Shown: piece after piece, positions 1 to 8,667 of the stretch
Position numbering within the stretch: the stretch's first letter is position 1
How the letters are laid out: each line of letters begins with the position of its first letter
From: Desulfobacterales bacterium
Lineage (GTDB): Bacteria; Desulfobacterota; Desulfobacteria; Desulfobacterales; SpSt-501
Reading direction: 5' to 3'
Assembly (NCBI GenBank): GCA_030834695.1
Contig: JAUQXK010000106.1
Coordinates: 1-33,476 of the forward strand
DNA: 33,476 nucleotides
Translations under genes and position numbers: made by a program
The notes under the pieces: model-generated
What the model was told of the DNA's origin: nothing
Database searches by the model: none
What the model saw: the letters and a program-made list of their open reading frames with translations, nothing else

Positions 1-177
1 ATCGCCGTGGGCGACGGCGCCAACGACCTGCCGATGCTGCACACCGCCGGCCTCGGCGTCGCCTTCCACGCCAAACCCATCGTCCGCGCCAACGCCGACC
101 GGGCGATCTCCAGCGTCGGCCTCGACGGCCTGCTCTACCTCATGGGCATCAGCGAACGCGAAATCCGCCAGGCGTGA
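1..177 (+). CDS. serB: Phosphoserine phosphatase, C-terminal end (partial)
   Basis: This is the last 58 codons of a gene whose start lies before the window. The frame opens with IAVGDGANDLPML, the HAD-superfamily motif IV (GDGxND) that binds Mg2+, followed by GLGVAFHAKP, a stretch typical of SerB proteins. It ends in a TGA stop at 175-177. SerB releases serine from phosphoserine in the last step of serine synthesis, in the cytoplasm. The match over this short piece is strong, but any N-terminal ACT domains cannot be seen, so a close HAD relative is not fully excluded. Confidence 0.85.
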   Translation: MAVGDGANDLPMLHTAGLGVAFHAKPIVRANADRAISSVGLDGLLYLMGISEREIRQA

Positions 178-255
178 CCGGCTGTTGATAAACGCCCATC
201 TGCTGTGCGTTACGCCCCATAGCCCAACCCGCCGGCCCTGCACCAACAGGTATTA

Positions 256-271
256 GGGTTCGGGGTTCGGG
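256..271. repeat. Heptamer-type intergenic repeat (GGGTTCG x2)
   Basis: Two tandem GGGTTCG units lie in the 254-bp gap between serB and the convergent RND gene. They resemble the GGTTCA/GAACC runs in three other gaps of this window. Nothing else that looks functional was seen in 178-431. Confidence 0.4.
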
Positions 272-431
272 AAATTCGCAAAGAGATCCGCCCTGGTTCT
301 CCCAATCTTTATCCTTCTGCACGGACGATGGGGACCGGCGGCGACCCAGCATAGGCAACCGGATCCCTGCTGAACCCTGCTCCCTTTCTATCCAATCAGC
401 GAAAAGAACAATAGAAACGAGCCGCAGGGAT

Positions 432-3400
432 TCATGCCGAATCCCCCGCAGCCTGGGGCGCCGGCAGGGGTTTTGCCTGAGATTCCGCCGCGACCTGATT
501 TTGATGGTCGCGGGCGATGAGCATGTAGATGGAGGGAATCACGAACAGCGTGAAAAAGGTCCCCACGGTCATGCCGCCGACGAGCACCAGACCGATGGAG
601 TTGCGCGCGGCGGCGCCGGCGCCCGTCACGAGCGTCAGGGGGAAGTGACCGGCGACGGTGGCCGCACTGGTCATCAGGATCGGCCGCAGGCGGGTCATGG
701 CGGCCTCGCGCACGGCCTCGCGCTTGGGACGACCCTGTTCCTGGAGCTTGTTGGCGAACTCGACGATCAGGATGCCGTTCTTGGCCACCAGGCCGACCAG
801 CGTCACCAGGCCGACCTGCGAGTAGATGTTGAGGGTCGTCGTCCAGCCCTGGGTCCAGAACGGCACGTTCGGGTCCGGCATCTTCAGGAAGGTGAAGGTG
901 AGCGCGCCGAACATGGCCAGCGGCACCGACCCGGCCAGGATGACGAACGGATCGCGGAAGCTGTTGAACTGGGCCGCCAGCACCAGGAAGATCACGATGA
1001 CCGCCAGGCCGAAGGTCGGCAGGAATTGGTTGCCCTCCGAACGCAGCTGCCGCGATTCGCCCGTGTAGTCCAGGATGTAGCCGCGGGGCAGGATCTTGGC
1101 CGCCTCGTCCTCGAGAAAGCGCAGGGCCTCGTCGAGCGGCCGGACGGCCACTGCGCTGATCTTGACGGCGTTCAGCTGCTGGAACCGGTTGAGCGAACGC
1201 GGGACCGTCGAGTTGCGGATCGTGGCGAGCGTGCTCAGCGGCACCAGCTGGCCGGCCGGGCCGGTAACGTAGATGTTTTGGAGCTGATCCGGGTTGAGCC
1301 GGTCCACGCGCTGGATCTGCGGGATGACTTTGTAGCTGCGGCCGCCGATGTCGAAGCGGTTCACGAAATTGCCGCCCACCATGGCCGCCAAGTCGGAGCC
1401 GACCCGCTGCAGGTCCAGGCCGAGCTCGGCTGCCTTGTCGCGGTCGACGAGGATCTCCGACTGCGGCTGATCGATCTTGACGTCGATGAGCGGCGGGAAT
1501 GCGAACAGCCCGCTTTGCAGCGCCTTGAGCTGGATCTGCTGCGCGAACTGCAGGATTTCGGCGGTTTCGGCCGTGGACGCCAGGATGAACTCCACCGGGA
1601 ACTGCCCCCCGCCCGGCAGCGCCGGCGGCAGGACGGGGAGCAGCCGGATGCCGGGAATGCCCTGCAGTTTCCGCTGGACCTCCGGCAGGATGCGGAAGAT
1701 GCTGCGCTCGCGCTCGCCCCACGGCTTGACCACCATGCCGGAAAATCCGGAATTCGGCTGCGTCACCTGGAAGGTGAAGTCGGTCTCCGGAATGCCGTGA
1801 AAGGTGCGGTTGACCGCCGCCGCGTAGCGGCTGGTCTGATCCAGGGTGGAATTGGCCGAGGCGTCCAGGATGCCGAAAATCACCCCTTGATCTTCGGTCG
1901 GCGCCAGCTCGCGCGGCGACATCATGAACATGGGAACGGTCAGCAGGCTGACCACGATCCACACCACGTAGACGGCCGGCCGTGCGTCCAGCGTGCGGTC
2001 GAGCCAGCGGCCGTAAAACGCCGTAAAGCGTTTGAAGTCCCGCGCGATTTTTCCGGCGAAGCCGTGCTCAGCGGCTCCCGGCGTCAGCAGCCGAGAGGAC
2101 ATCACCGGCGAAAGCGTCAGCGCCACGACACCGGAAATGGTCACCGCGCCCGCCAGCGTAAAGGCGAACTCCCGGAACAACGACCCGGTCAGGCCGCCCT
2201 GCAGACCGATCGGCGCATAGACCGCCGCCAGCGTGACCGTCATGGCGATGATCGGGCCGACCAGCTCCCGGGCGCCGCTCAGGGCGGCGTCCAGGGCCGA
2301 CCGGCCCTCGCGCAGGTGGCGCTCGACGTTCTCGACCACCACGATGGCGTCATCCACCACCAGACCGACGGAGAGCACGATCGCCAGGAGCGTCAGCAGA
2401 TTGATGGTGAACCCGAAGACCTGCATCAGGAACACCGCGCCGACAAGCGACAACGGGATGGCCACCACCGGCACCAGCACGGACCGGAAGGAGCCCAGAA
2501 ACAAAAAAATGATGACCACGACGATGACCAGGGTGTCCGTCAGCGTGCGCAGCACCTCATGGATGGCGTTGTTGATGTAGTCGGTGGCGTCGTAGGCCAC
2601 GCGCGCCTGCATGCCCGACGGCAGGCGGCGCTGAACCGCCTCCATCTCGTGGCTCACGCGCTGGATCACGTCGATGGAATTGGCGTTGGGCAGGGGCCAG
2701 ATCCCCATGAACACCGCGGTCTGCCCGGAAAAGCGCACCTCCGCGTCGTAGTCCTCGGCGCCCAGCACCACGCTGGCGATGTCTTCCAGGCGCACGACGG
2801 CGCCGTCCTGCTGGCGGAGGACCAGCCGCTTGAATTCGTCCACCGAACGCAGGTCGGTGTTGGCCGTCAGGTTGACCTGGACCAGGGCGCCCTTGGTCTG
2901 TCCGACCGCGCTGAGAAAGTTGTTGGCGGCCAGGGCCTGGCGGACCTGCACCGGGCTGATATTGAGGGCGGCCATGCGCTCGGGCTTCAGCCAGACGCGC
3001 ATGGCGAAGGTCCGCGCACCGAGGATATCGGCGCGCTGCACGCCCTCCAGCGCCGAGAGCCGGGGCTGGACCACGCGGATGAGGTAGTCGGTGATCTGGT
3101 TCTGTTTGAGGGCCTCGGCGGTGAAGCTCAGGTAGGCCGACGCAAACTGGCTGTCGGCCGATTCGACATTGAGGGTCGGCACCTCGGCTTCCGGCGGCAG
3201 GTCGCCCCGCACCTGATCGACCTTGGAGCTGATCTCGGAAAGCGCCTTGATCGGGTCGTAGTTGAGTTTCAACCGAACGCTGATGTTGGAAAACCCCTGG
3301 GAACTCTTGGACTGGATGTAATCGATGCCGTCCGCGGCGGCGATGGCCCGCTCCAGGGGCGTGGTGATGAAGCCGCGCACGAGTTCGGCGCTCGCGCCGA

Positions 3401-3554
3401 CATACACCGTCGACACCGTGACCACCGAGTTCTCGCTGCGCGGGTACTGGCGCACGTTCACTCCGCGGATCGCCTGCAGACCGGCGAGAAGGATCAGCAG
3501 GTTGACCACCAGGGCGAGAACGGGGCGGCGGATAAAGAGATCGGTGAATTTCAT
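432..3554 (-). CDS. RND efflux permease (HAE1 family, AcrB/MexB-type)
   Basis: The 1040-residue product is full length for a hydrophobe/amphiphile RND permease, an inner-membrane drug/proton antiporter that works with a membrane-fusion protein and an outer-membrane channel. It starts MKFTDLFIRRPVLALV, the usual cytoplasmic lead into TM1. The TM4 proton-relay aspartates appear in GLVVDDAIVVVENVERH (about residue 400), and the TM10 lysine in GLVAKNGILIVEFANKL (about 940). Two large periplasmic loops follow TM1 and TM7. The membrane-fusion partner lies just upstream with a 167-bp gap, giving MFP-RND order. No TolC-like channel gene is in the window. The substrate cannot be told from sequence. 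The start fits the family and has a weak GAG 6 nt upstream. Confidence 0.95.
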   Translation of the reverse strand: MKFTDLFIRRPVLALVVNLLILLAGLQAIRGVNVRQYPRSENSVVTVSTVYVGASAELVRGFITTPLERAIAAADGIDYIQSKSSQGFSNISVRLKLNYDPIKALSEISSKVDQVRGDLPPEAEVPTLNVESADSQFASAYLSFTAEALKQNQITDYLIRVVQPRLSALEGVQRADILGARTFAMRVWLKPERMAALNISPVQVRQALAANNFLSAVGQTKGALVQVNLTANTDLRSVDEFKRLVLRQQDGAVVRLEDIASVVLGAEDYDAEVRFSGQTAVFMGIWPLPNANSIDVIQRVSHEMEAVQRRLPSGMQARVAYDATDYINNAIHEVLRTLTDTLVIVVVIIFLFLGSFRSVLVPVVAIPLSLVGAVFLMQVFGFTINLLTLLAIVLSVGLVVDDAIVVVENVERHLREGRSALDAALSGARELVGPIIAMTVTLAAVYAPIGLQGGLTGSLFREFAFTLAGAVTISGVVALTLSPVMSSRLLTPGAAEHGFAGKIARDFKRFTAFYGRWLDRTLDARPAVYVVWIVVSLLTVPMFMMSPRELAPTEDQGVIFGILDASANSTLDQTSRYAAAVNRTFHGIPETDFTFQVTQPNSGFSGMVVKPWGERERSIFRILPEVQRKLQGIPGIRLLPVLPPALPGGGQFPVEFILASTAETAEILQFAQQIQLKALQSGLFAFPPLIDVKIDQPQSEILVDRDKAAELGLDLQRVGSDLAAMVGGNFVNRFDIGGRSYKVIPQIQRVDRLNPDQLQNIYVTGPAGQLVPLSTLATIRNSTVPRSLNRFQQLNAVKISAVAVRPLDEALRFLEDEAAKILPRGYILDYTGESRQLRSEGNQFLPTFGLAVIVIFLVLAAQFNSFRDPFVILAGSVPLAMFGALTFTFLKMPDPNVPFWTQGWTTTLNIYSQVGLVTLVGLVAKNGILIVEFANKLQEQGRPKREAVREAAMTRLRPILMTSAATVAGHFPLTLVTGAGAAARNSIGLVLVGGMTVGTFFTLFVIPSIYMLIARDHQNQVAAESQAKPLPAPQAAGDSA

Positions 3555-3579
3555 AGTTCACTCAAGGGCAAAGATACGA

Positions 3580-3654
3580 GGTTCAACGTTCACGGTTCAC
3601 GGTTAAAGAGACAGGATGACCCGTTTAACCCTTGAACCGCTGAACCCTTGAACC
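3580..3654. repeat. GGTTCA/GAACC heptamer repeats forming an imperfect inverted repeat
   Basis: GGTTCAACGTTCACGGTT-type units (3580-3607) face TTTAACCCTTGAACC-type units (3624-3654) across a 16-bp centre. Transcribed, this would be a long imperfect hairpin between the membrane-fusion gene and the permease gene. It could act as a processing or attenuation site, or just be a repeat hotspot. Confidence 0.55.
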
Positions 3655-3721
3655 CCGGCCGTAGCCACTTCGGCAGAGCCTCTTCGGTACGACCCCATAG
3701 CGGGCTTGGTTCACAGGAAAG

Positions 3722-4852
3722 CTAATTCTCCTCGGGCTTGGGATGGAGCTTGAATTCCGGGGCCAGGGTGTTGTCGACGACGACCGTCTGGCCGTTGCGC
3801 AGCTTGAAGACGCCGGTGCTGACCACGGTGTCGCCGGCCTGCAGCCCGGAGACGACCGCGATGAAATCGCCGCGCTTTTCCCCCAGCTGGGCAAACTGCT
3901 GGCGCAGCACCTGGACGGGTGAGCCGGTCTTTTCGTCGGACCGCTCCTCTAGGACGAACACCGAATCGCTGTAGGGCGCATAGAGCACGGCGGTCGCCGG
4001 GATGACGAGCACGGGCGGCTGCGCCGGCAGCACCACGCCGACGTTCACGAACATGCCGGGGCGCAGCTGCTCGTTCCGATTGGCCACCGTCGCCTGGACC
4101 CGGATGTTGCGCGTGGCCGTGTCGACCTGCGGGTTGATGGCCGTTATTTTGCCCGCCACCGTTTGGCCGGGCAGCGCATCGGTGGCCACCCGCACCGGGA
4201 GCCCCGGCTGCACGAGCGGGAGTTGCTGCTGCGGCAATGCAAAATCGACGAAAATCGGATCCAGCGACTGCAAGGAAACGATCGGCTGGCCTTCGTTGAT
4301 GACCTGGCCCAGGTTGACCAGGCGGATGCCCAGCCTCCCGGCGAACGGCGCCCGGATAGTCTTCTTGGCGATCACGGTGCGGATATTGTCCGCCTGAGCG
4401 AGGGCCTGCTTGTAGCTCGCCTCGGAGTTGTCGAACTGCGACTGCGAGATGGTCCGCTCGGAGAGCAGCTTGGCCAGGCGCTCCAGGTTCAGTTTGGCCA
4501 GCGCCACCGTGGCCTCGGCCGCGCGCAGCTGGGCTTCTTCCGAGGACGTGTCCTGCTTCACCAGGAGCTCGCCCGCCCGCGCCAGGGAGCCCGGCTTGAA
4601 GTCGATCTGCACGATCTTTCCGCTCAACTCCGCCGTCACGGTCACCCCCTGGACCGCCGTCAGCGAACCGACCGCGGTCAGCACCGCCTCCCAGTTCTGG
4701 ATCGCCGCCCGCGCCGTGGTCACGGTCTCGGGCGGCGGCACGTACTGCTTGCCATGGGCGATCATGCGATCGATCTGCAGGCCCTTGATGCCGCCGAGGG
4801 CTGCAGCCAGAACCACCACCGCCGCCAATGCCAGAATGAATCGCTTTTTCAT
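3722..4852 (-). CDS. RND efflux periplasmic adaptor (membrane-fusion protein)
   Basis: This 376-residue protein belongs to the AcrA/MexH-type family that links an RND permease to an outer-membrane channel. An N-terminal hydrophobic segment (about residues 5-22) has no lipobox cysteine, so it is a membrane anchor or signal. It is followed by the lipoyl half-motif AELSGKIVQIDFKPGS, an alpha-helical hairpin (about 95-150, rich in Ala/Leu/Gln), the second lipoyl half (IRAPFAGRLGIRLVNLGQ), a beta-barrel (PIFVDFALPQQQLPLV) and a membrane-proximal domain (VLVIPATAVLY). It lies 13 bp after the adenosine-specific kinase gene and upstream of the permease, so all three may share a transcript. Confidence 0.94.
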   Translation of the reverse strand: MKKRFILALAAVVVLAAALGGIKGLQIDRMIAHGKQYVPPPETVTTARAAIQNWEAVLTAVGSLTAVQGVTVTAELSGKIVQIDFKPGSLARAGELLVKQDTSSEEAQLRAAEATVALAKLNLERLAKLLSERTISQSQFDNSEASYKQALAQADNIRTVIAKKTIRAPFAGRLGIRLVNLGQVINEGQPIVSLQSLDPIFVDFALPQQQLPLVQPGLPVRVATDALPGQTVAGKITAINPQVDTATRNIRVQATVANRNEQLRPGMFVNVGVVLPAQPPVLVIPATAVLYAPYSDSVFVLEERSDEKTGSPVQVLRQQFAQLGEKRGDFIAVVSGLQAGDTVVSTGVFKLRNGQTVVVDNTLAPEFKLHPKPEEN

Positions 4853-4865
4853 AGGGCTCTTGCAG

Positions 4866-5348
4866 TCAATGCTTGTAGCCGATTTTGCGCAGCAGTTCCT
4901 TGCGCTGCCTTATGTCCGCTTCCGTTTCGACCCCCTTGGATTTGAAGCCGTCGATCACCCCCAGAATCCCGCGCCCCTGATCGGTCTCGCCGATCATTAC
5001 CTCAACCGGATTGGCCGTCGCGCAGAAAACGCGGCAGACCTCCGGCAGGTTCTTGACGGCGTTCAGGATGTTGATCGGGTACATGTCTTTCATGAAGACG
5101 ATAAAACTGTGCCCGGCCGCCAGGGCATAGGCATTCTTTTTGGCCAGGTCGACCAGCTCCGGATCCGTTCCGGAATGCCGCACCAGACAGACATCGGACG
5201 CCTCGCAGAAGGCCAGACCGAACCGGGCGCCCGGAACCGTGGAAACAATGGTCTCGTGCATGTCCTCGACGGTCTTGATGAAGTGCGATTGCCCCAGAAT
5301 GAAGTTCAATTGATTCGGGTTGTCGATTTTGACGATCTGGATGTTCAT
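4866..5348 (-). CDS. Adenosine-specific kinase family protein (PF04008-type, DUF355)
   Basis: The 160-residue product matches the small single-domain family of proteins related to archaeal PAE2307, described as adenosine/AMP-binding. Recognisable stretches are the start MNIQIVKIDNPNQLNFILGQ, FGLAFCEASD, LVRHSGTD, and GHSFIVFMKDMYPINILNAV, followed by VCRVFCATANPVEVMI. Length is normal for the family. A clear AGGAG lies 6 nt before the ATG at 5348. The gene is 13 bp upstream of the RND adaptor gene on the same strand, a neighbour with no obvious metabolic link. The physiological role of this family is poorly known. Confidence 0.88.
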   Translation of the reverse strand: MNIQIVKIDNPNQLNFILGQSHFIKTVEDMHETIVSTVPGARFGLAFCEASDVCLVRHSGTDPELVDLAKKNAYALAAGHSFIVFMKDMYPINILNAVKNLPEVCRVFCATANPVEVMIGETDQGRGILGVIDGFKSKGVETEADIRQRKELLRKIGYKH

Positions 5349-5360
5349 CTTGGACTCCTG

Positions 5361-5400
5361 AAGGTTGAAGGTTCAGAGGTTCAGGGTGTCGCGGGTTCAG
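5361..5400. repeat. GGTTCA heptamer-type repeats
   Basis: Units AAGGTTG, AAGGTTC, AGAGGTTCAGGG and GGGTTCAG follow one another just upstream of the adenosine-specific kinase start. This is the same motif family as at 3580-3654, 256-271 and 22206-22238. Confidence 0.5.
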
Positions 5401-5452
5401 GCGAAATCTGTTTTGCACCATTAGCGCTGCGAACGCGGTCGCAGGCATGCCC

Positions 5453-5584
5453 GACGACGGCCGCGCCCGAGGTCCAAGATCAAGGCGCGCAAGCCCTGCA
5501 TCCCGAGGCGTACTCCCCGTACGCCGCAGGGGAGCGCCGGGCGCCGCGCAACGCCGAGCTTGGCCCTCCGGCGCGGCCGTCATC
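5453..5584. repeat. 132-bp near-palindromic intergenic element (MITE/REP-like candidate)
   Basis: The outer 29 bases at each end (5453-5481 and 5556-5584) are imperfect inverted copies of each other. By eye about 25 of 29 positions match, sharing GACGGCCGCGCC, GAGG and CCAAG. At the centre is a perfect 7-bp stem GGCGTAC/GTACGCC (5507-5513/5519-5525) around TCCCC. The inner flanks are also partly complementary. The right arm ends across the stop codon of moaA. It codes for nothing recognisable. Confidence 0.6.
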
Positions 5585-6581
5585 CCCCGATCGAACGCAT
5601 CTGGCAGCACACATGCGCCGGCTCGCCCACGGCCAGGTTGTGGTCCGCCGGCTTATGCCGCGTGGCGTTGAAGAAAACCTCGGCCAGATCCGCATCGCTG
5701 CAGCCGCGCCGCAGAGGGCCCTTGAGGTCTTCCTGCCGGTCCGACAGCAGGCAGGGCCGCAGCTGTCCGCTGGCGGTCAGCCGCAGGCGGTTGCACCGGC
5801 GGCAGAACTGATGGCTGATGGCCGGTATGAACCCGATCTCGCCGCTGGCGCCCTCGAACCGATAGCGGTGGGCCGGCCCGTCCATCTCCGCGCGCTCGAT
5901 CGGCACCAGTTTCCCCAGAACGCCGATGCGCTTCTGGATGTCGGGGACCAGCAGCGGCGAACGCGTCTCGATGCGGGACTGGCCGATCGGCATGAATTCG
6001 ATGAAGCGTACGTGAAACGGAAATTCCAGCGAGAGCCCCGCCAGATCCACCAGTTCATCGTCGTTGATGCCGTTGAGGGCGACGACATTCAGCTTGATCG
6101 GGCGGAAGCCCATCGCCTGCGCGGCCCGGATTCCCTCCCAGACCGCGTGGAAGGCGTCGATGCCCGTGATGCTCCGATAGCGTTCCGGGTTCAGCGTGTC
6201 GAGGCTGATGTTGATTCGGGACACGCCGGCGGACTTCAGGGCTTCGAGGTGGTCCTTGAGCAGAACGCCGTTGGTGGTGAGGGACAGGTCCTGGATCTCC
6301 GGAATCCGCGAAAGCTCGGACAGGAAACCGATGACCCCCTTGCGCACCAGCGGCTCGCCGCCGGTTACGCGCACCTTGGAGATGCCCAGCCGCACGCCCA
6401 CCCGGACGATCCGCAGGATTTCCTCGTAGCGCAGAACCGCCTCGTGCGCCAGGCGCGGAACGTCCTCGCAGGGCAGGCAATACGCACAGCGCAGGTTGCA
6501 GCGGTCGGTGATCGAGATCCGCAGATAGTTCAGGCGTCGGTTGCAGGGGTCGATCAGGTTGTTGAACGCAATGGTATCCAT
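5580..6581 (-). CDS. moaA: GTP 3',8-cyclase (molybdenum cofactor biosynthesis protein A)
   Basis: This 333-residue radical-SAM enzyme turns GTP into 3',8-cyclo-GTP, the first step of molybdopterin synthesis. The SAM-binding [4Fe-4S] site is C28-x3-C32-x2-C35 in TDRCNLRCAYC. The second cluster that binds GTP is C260-x2-C263-x13-C277. The SAM-contacting GGEP motif occurs in RVTGGEPLVRKG. The protein ends in the Gly-Gly tail characteristic of active MoaA. Length is normal. The STAS gene is upstream (82-bp gap with a strong inverted repeat). No other moa/mob gene is in the window. Confidence 0.96.
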   Translation of the reverse strand: MDTIAFNNLIDPCNRRLNYLRISITDRCNLRCAYCLPCEDVPRLAHEAVLRYEEILRIVRVGVRLGISKVRVTGGEPLVRKGVIGFLSELSRIPEIQDLSLTTNGVLLKDHLEALKSAGVSRINISLDTLNPERYRSITGIDAFHAVWEGIRAAQAMGFRPIKLNVVALNGINDDELVDLAGLSLEFPFHVRFIEFMPIGQSRIETRSPLLVPDIQKRIGVLGKLVPIERAEMDGPAHRYRFEGASGEIGFIPAISHQFCRRCNRLRLTASGQLRPCLLSDRQEDLKGPLRRGCSDADLAEVFFNATRHKPADHNLAVGEPAHVCCQMRSIGG

Positions 6582-6600
6582 GAGGTTTTCCGAAAAGACC

Positions 6601-6643
6601 GCGGCCGGCTCGTTTCGAGCGAGCCGCTTGAGAAGCCGGCCGC
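6601..6643 (-). terminator. Strong nested inverted repeat between STAS gene and moaA
   Basis: A perfect 9-bp outer repeat GCGGCCGGC/GCCGGCCGC (6601-6609/6635-6643) encloses an inner stem GGCTCG/CGAGCC (6607-6612/6620-6625). The two share bases, so they may be alternative folds. On the minus strand it follows the STAS stop and is followed by only a short T run (CTTTT). It could be a terminator or attenuator; this is inference. Confidence 0.4.
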
Positions 6644-6663
6644 AGCCGGTCGGCGCGCTCCGG

Positions 6664-6999
6664 CTATCGCATCTGCAGCAGTCCGGTTTCGACCGTATCG
6701 GTGATCGGGATGATGGAGGAGAAATTGCTCACATCGAAAATTTCCTTGACGTAGGGGGTGAGCGCGCAGAGAGCCACCTTGCCCTTTTTGGAGCGCAGTT
6801 CCTTGACCGCCATCAGGATCACGCGCAGACCGGCGCTGCTGATGTAATCCATCCCGCTCAAGTCGAAAAGCAAGTGCAGGCGGCCCTCCTTCAGGACGTC
6901 CTTCACGGTGGTTTCGGCTTCAAAAGCGGTTTTGGCATCCAGGCGGCCGTCGATCTTCAGACAGACAACCCCTTCCTTTTCGACCTTCGCAATTCTCAT
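6664..6999 (-). CDS. STAS-domain protein, anti-sigma factor antagonist-like
   Basis: This is a 111-residue single STAS domain of the SpoIIAA/RsbV type. The usual phospho-acceptor region is present as MDYISSAGLRVIL (Ser54-Ser55), preceded by LLFDLSG. Such proteins bind and release an anti-sigma or switch kinase according to serine phosphorylation, or act in membrane-linked signalling. A good Shine-Dalgarno (GGAAGGG, 8 nt from the ATG at 6999) supports the start. No partner serine kinase or phosphatase gene is in the window, so its pathway is unknown. Confidence 0.88.
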   Translation of the reverse strand: MRIAKVEKEGVVCLKIDGRLDAKTAFEAETTVKDVLKEGRLHLLFDLSGMDYISSAGLRVILMAVKELRSKKGKVALCALTPYVKEIFDVSNFSSIIPITDTVETGLLQMR

Positions 7000-7136
7000 G
7001 GGTCATCCCTTCCTATCCATAGGGTCTGTGACGACACCGTACCGACTTTCACGTCCAACAGCTGCCGGTCTGCCATCATCGCTCGTTTTGCCTCTAACCC
7101 AGTTCGGGTCCGATTACAATATAGCGCCGCCTCGTT

Positions 7137-8666
7137 TTAACCAGCCGGGTTGGAATAAAACGAAACAATCGCCTCGCACAATCCCGGGATGGTATAGGTC
7201 CGGGCCTCGATGCGGACATCCAGACCCAACTCCCGGGCCGTATCGGCGGTGATCGGGCCGATGCAGGCGGCGGCCACTCCCGCCGTCAACTCGGCGAAGC
7301 GGCCTTCCGGCAGCAACGCCTTGAAATTCTTCACCGTGGAGGAGCTGGTGAAAGTGATCAGGTCCACGGAGCGTGTTTCCAGCCGATCGATCAGAAGCCG
7401 GCCGTCGCCGGATGCCGGTTCGGTCTTGTAGGCCGCCACGTCGCTGACGCGGGCGCCCATGGCGCTGAGTTCCTCCGGCAGGATCAGGCGCGCTTCCTGG
7501 GCGCGGGGCAGCAGAATCGATCGGCCGGTCAGGTCCTGCCGGCGGAAGGCGGCGGCGACCGATTCGGCCCGGTAGTCCTGCGGCAGGAGATCGCTCGTCA
7601 ACCCGAAAGACTTCAGGCGCTCGGCGGTCGCCGGGCCGATGGCCGCCGTGCGCAGGTGCCCCATGGCGCGCACGTCCCGCCCGGCGCCGAACAGGCGCTC
7701 GAAAAACCGGCTCACGCCGTTGACGCTGGTGAAAACGATCCAATCGAAGCGCTCCAGGTCCGCGATGGCGCGGTCGAGCGGGCCGGCATCGTCGGGCGGC
7801 GCGATCCGGATCGTCGGCACCTCCAGGCAGGCGGCCCCGAGGCCGGCCAGCGCGCCCACCAGGTCGCTCGCCTGTTCGCGCGTGCGCGTGACCACGATCC
7901 GTTTCCCGAACAGGGGCCGGCGTTCGAACCACTGCAGGCGATCGCGGAGGCCGACCACCTCGCCCACCACGATGATCGCCGGCGCCTTCAGCCCGGCCTG
8001 CCGGACCCGTTCGACGATGTCCGCCAGGGTGCCGCTGACCGTAACCTGTTCGGCGGTCGTCCCCCAGCGCACGAGCGCCGCCGGGGTCTGCGGCGAACGG
8101 CCGTGACGGGTCAGCTCGCGCACGATGCGGGGCAGGTTCTTCACCCCCATGAAAAAGACCAGCGTACCGATCCCTTTGGCGAGCGAGGCCCAGTCGATGC
8201 CGGATTCCTCCTTGGCCGGGTCTTCGTGGCCGGTGACGAACGCAATGGTGGCGGTGAGTTTGCGGTGGCTCAGGGGAATGCCGGCGTAGGCCGTCGCCGC
8301 GACGGCCGATGTCACGCCCGGAACGACCTCGAAGGGGATCCCCGCCTCCGCCAGGACCTCGGCCTCCTCGCCGCCGCGGCCGAACACGAAGGGGTCGCCG
8401 CCCTTGAGACGGGTAACGATCTTGTTCTCCCGCGCCTTGGCGACGATCAGCGCGTTGATCTCCTCCTGCGGCAGGGTGTGCTCGCCGCCCTTCTTGCCGA
8501 CGTAGATCAGCTCCGCCGTTTTGGACGCGTGCTTCAGCAGGGAAGGGGCTGCCAGATAGTCGTAAATAATCACGTCGGCCGCCGCAATGCACTCGCGGCC
8601 CTTGACGGTAATCAGCCCGGGATCCCCGGGGCCTGCTCCTACGAGATAGACGATGGGTGGTTTCAT
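7137..8666 (-). CDS. cobA-hemD: Uroporphyrinogen-III C-methyltransferase / uroporphyrinogen-III synthase fusion
   Basis: Two tetrapyrrole enzymes are fused. The N-terminal half (about residues 1-245) is a SUMT methylase with VYLVGAGPGDPGLIT, GDPFVFGRGGEEA, PGVTSA and TLVFFMG motifs; it methylates uroporphyrinogen III to precorrin-2. The C-terminal half (about 250-509) is HemD-like, with RIVVTRTREQA, IVFTSVNGV and ITFTSSSTV; it closes the tetrapyrrole ring with D-ring inversion. hemC lies directly upstream, with one base between its stop and the ATG at 8666. An ATG 13 codons earlier (8705) has a GGGGAG upstream and is possible, but the family normally begins at KPPIVYLVGAG. Such fusions are known in anaerobes that make sirohaem-derived cofactors. 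Confidence 0.93.
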   Translation of the reverse strand: MKPPIVYLVGAGPGDPGLITVKGRECIAAADVIIYDYLAAPSLLKHASKTAELIYVGKKGGEHTLPQEEINALIVAKARENKIVTRLKGGDPFVFGRGGEEAEVLAEAGIPFEVVPGVTSAVAATAYAGIPLSHRKLTATIAFVTGHEDPAKEESGIDWASLAKGIGTLVFFMGVKNLPRIVRELTRHGRSPQTPAALVRWGTTAEQVTVSGTLADIVERVRQAGLKAPAIIVVGEVVGLRDRLQWFERRPLFGKRIVVTRTREQASDLVGALAGLGAACLEVPTIRIAPPDDAGPLDRAIADLERFDWIVFTSVNGVSRFFERLFGAGRDVRAMGHLRTAAIGPATAERLKSFGLTSDLLPQDYRAESVAAAFRRQDLTGRSILLPRAQEARLILPEELSAMGARVSDVAAYKTEPASGDGRLLIDRLETRSVDLITFTSSSTVKNFKALLPEGRFAELTAGVAAACIGPITADTARELGLDVRIEARTYTIPGLCEAIVSFYSNPAG

Positions 8667-8667
8667 G

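Noticed and set aside
149-358. 69-codon minus-strand frame after serB
   Set aside because: No ribosome site or family pattern; it covers repeat sequence.
501-3635. Long plus-strand frame antisense to the RND permease
   Set aside because: Composition is His/Arg/Gln-rich with no family pattern. It is a shadow caused by high GC over a clear RND gene.
4428-6704. 758-codon plus-strand frame
   Set aside because: It spans moaA, the kinase and a palindromic gap on the other strand; no recognisable protein.
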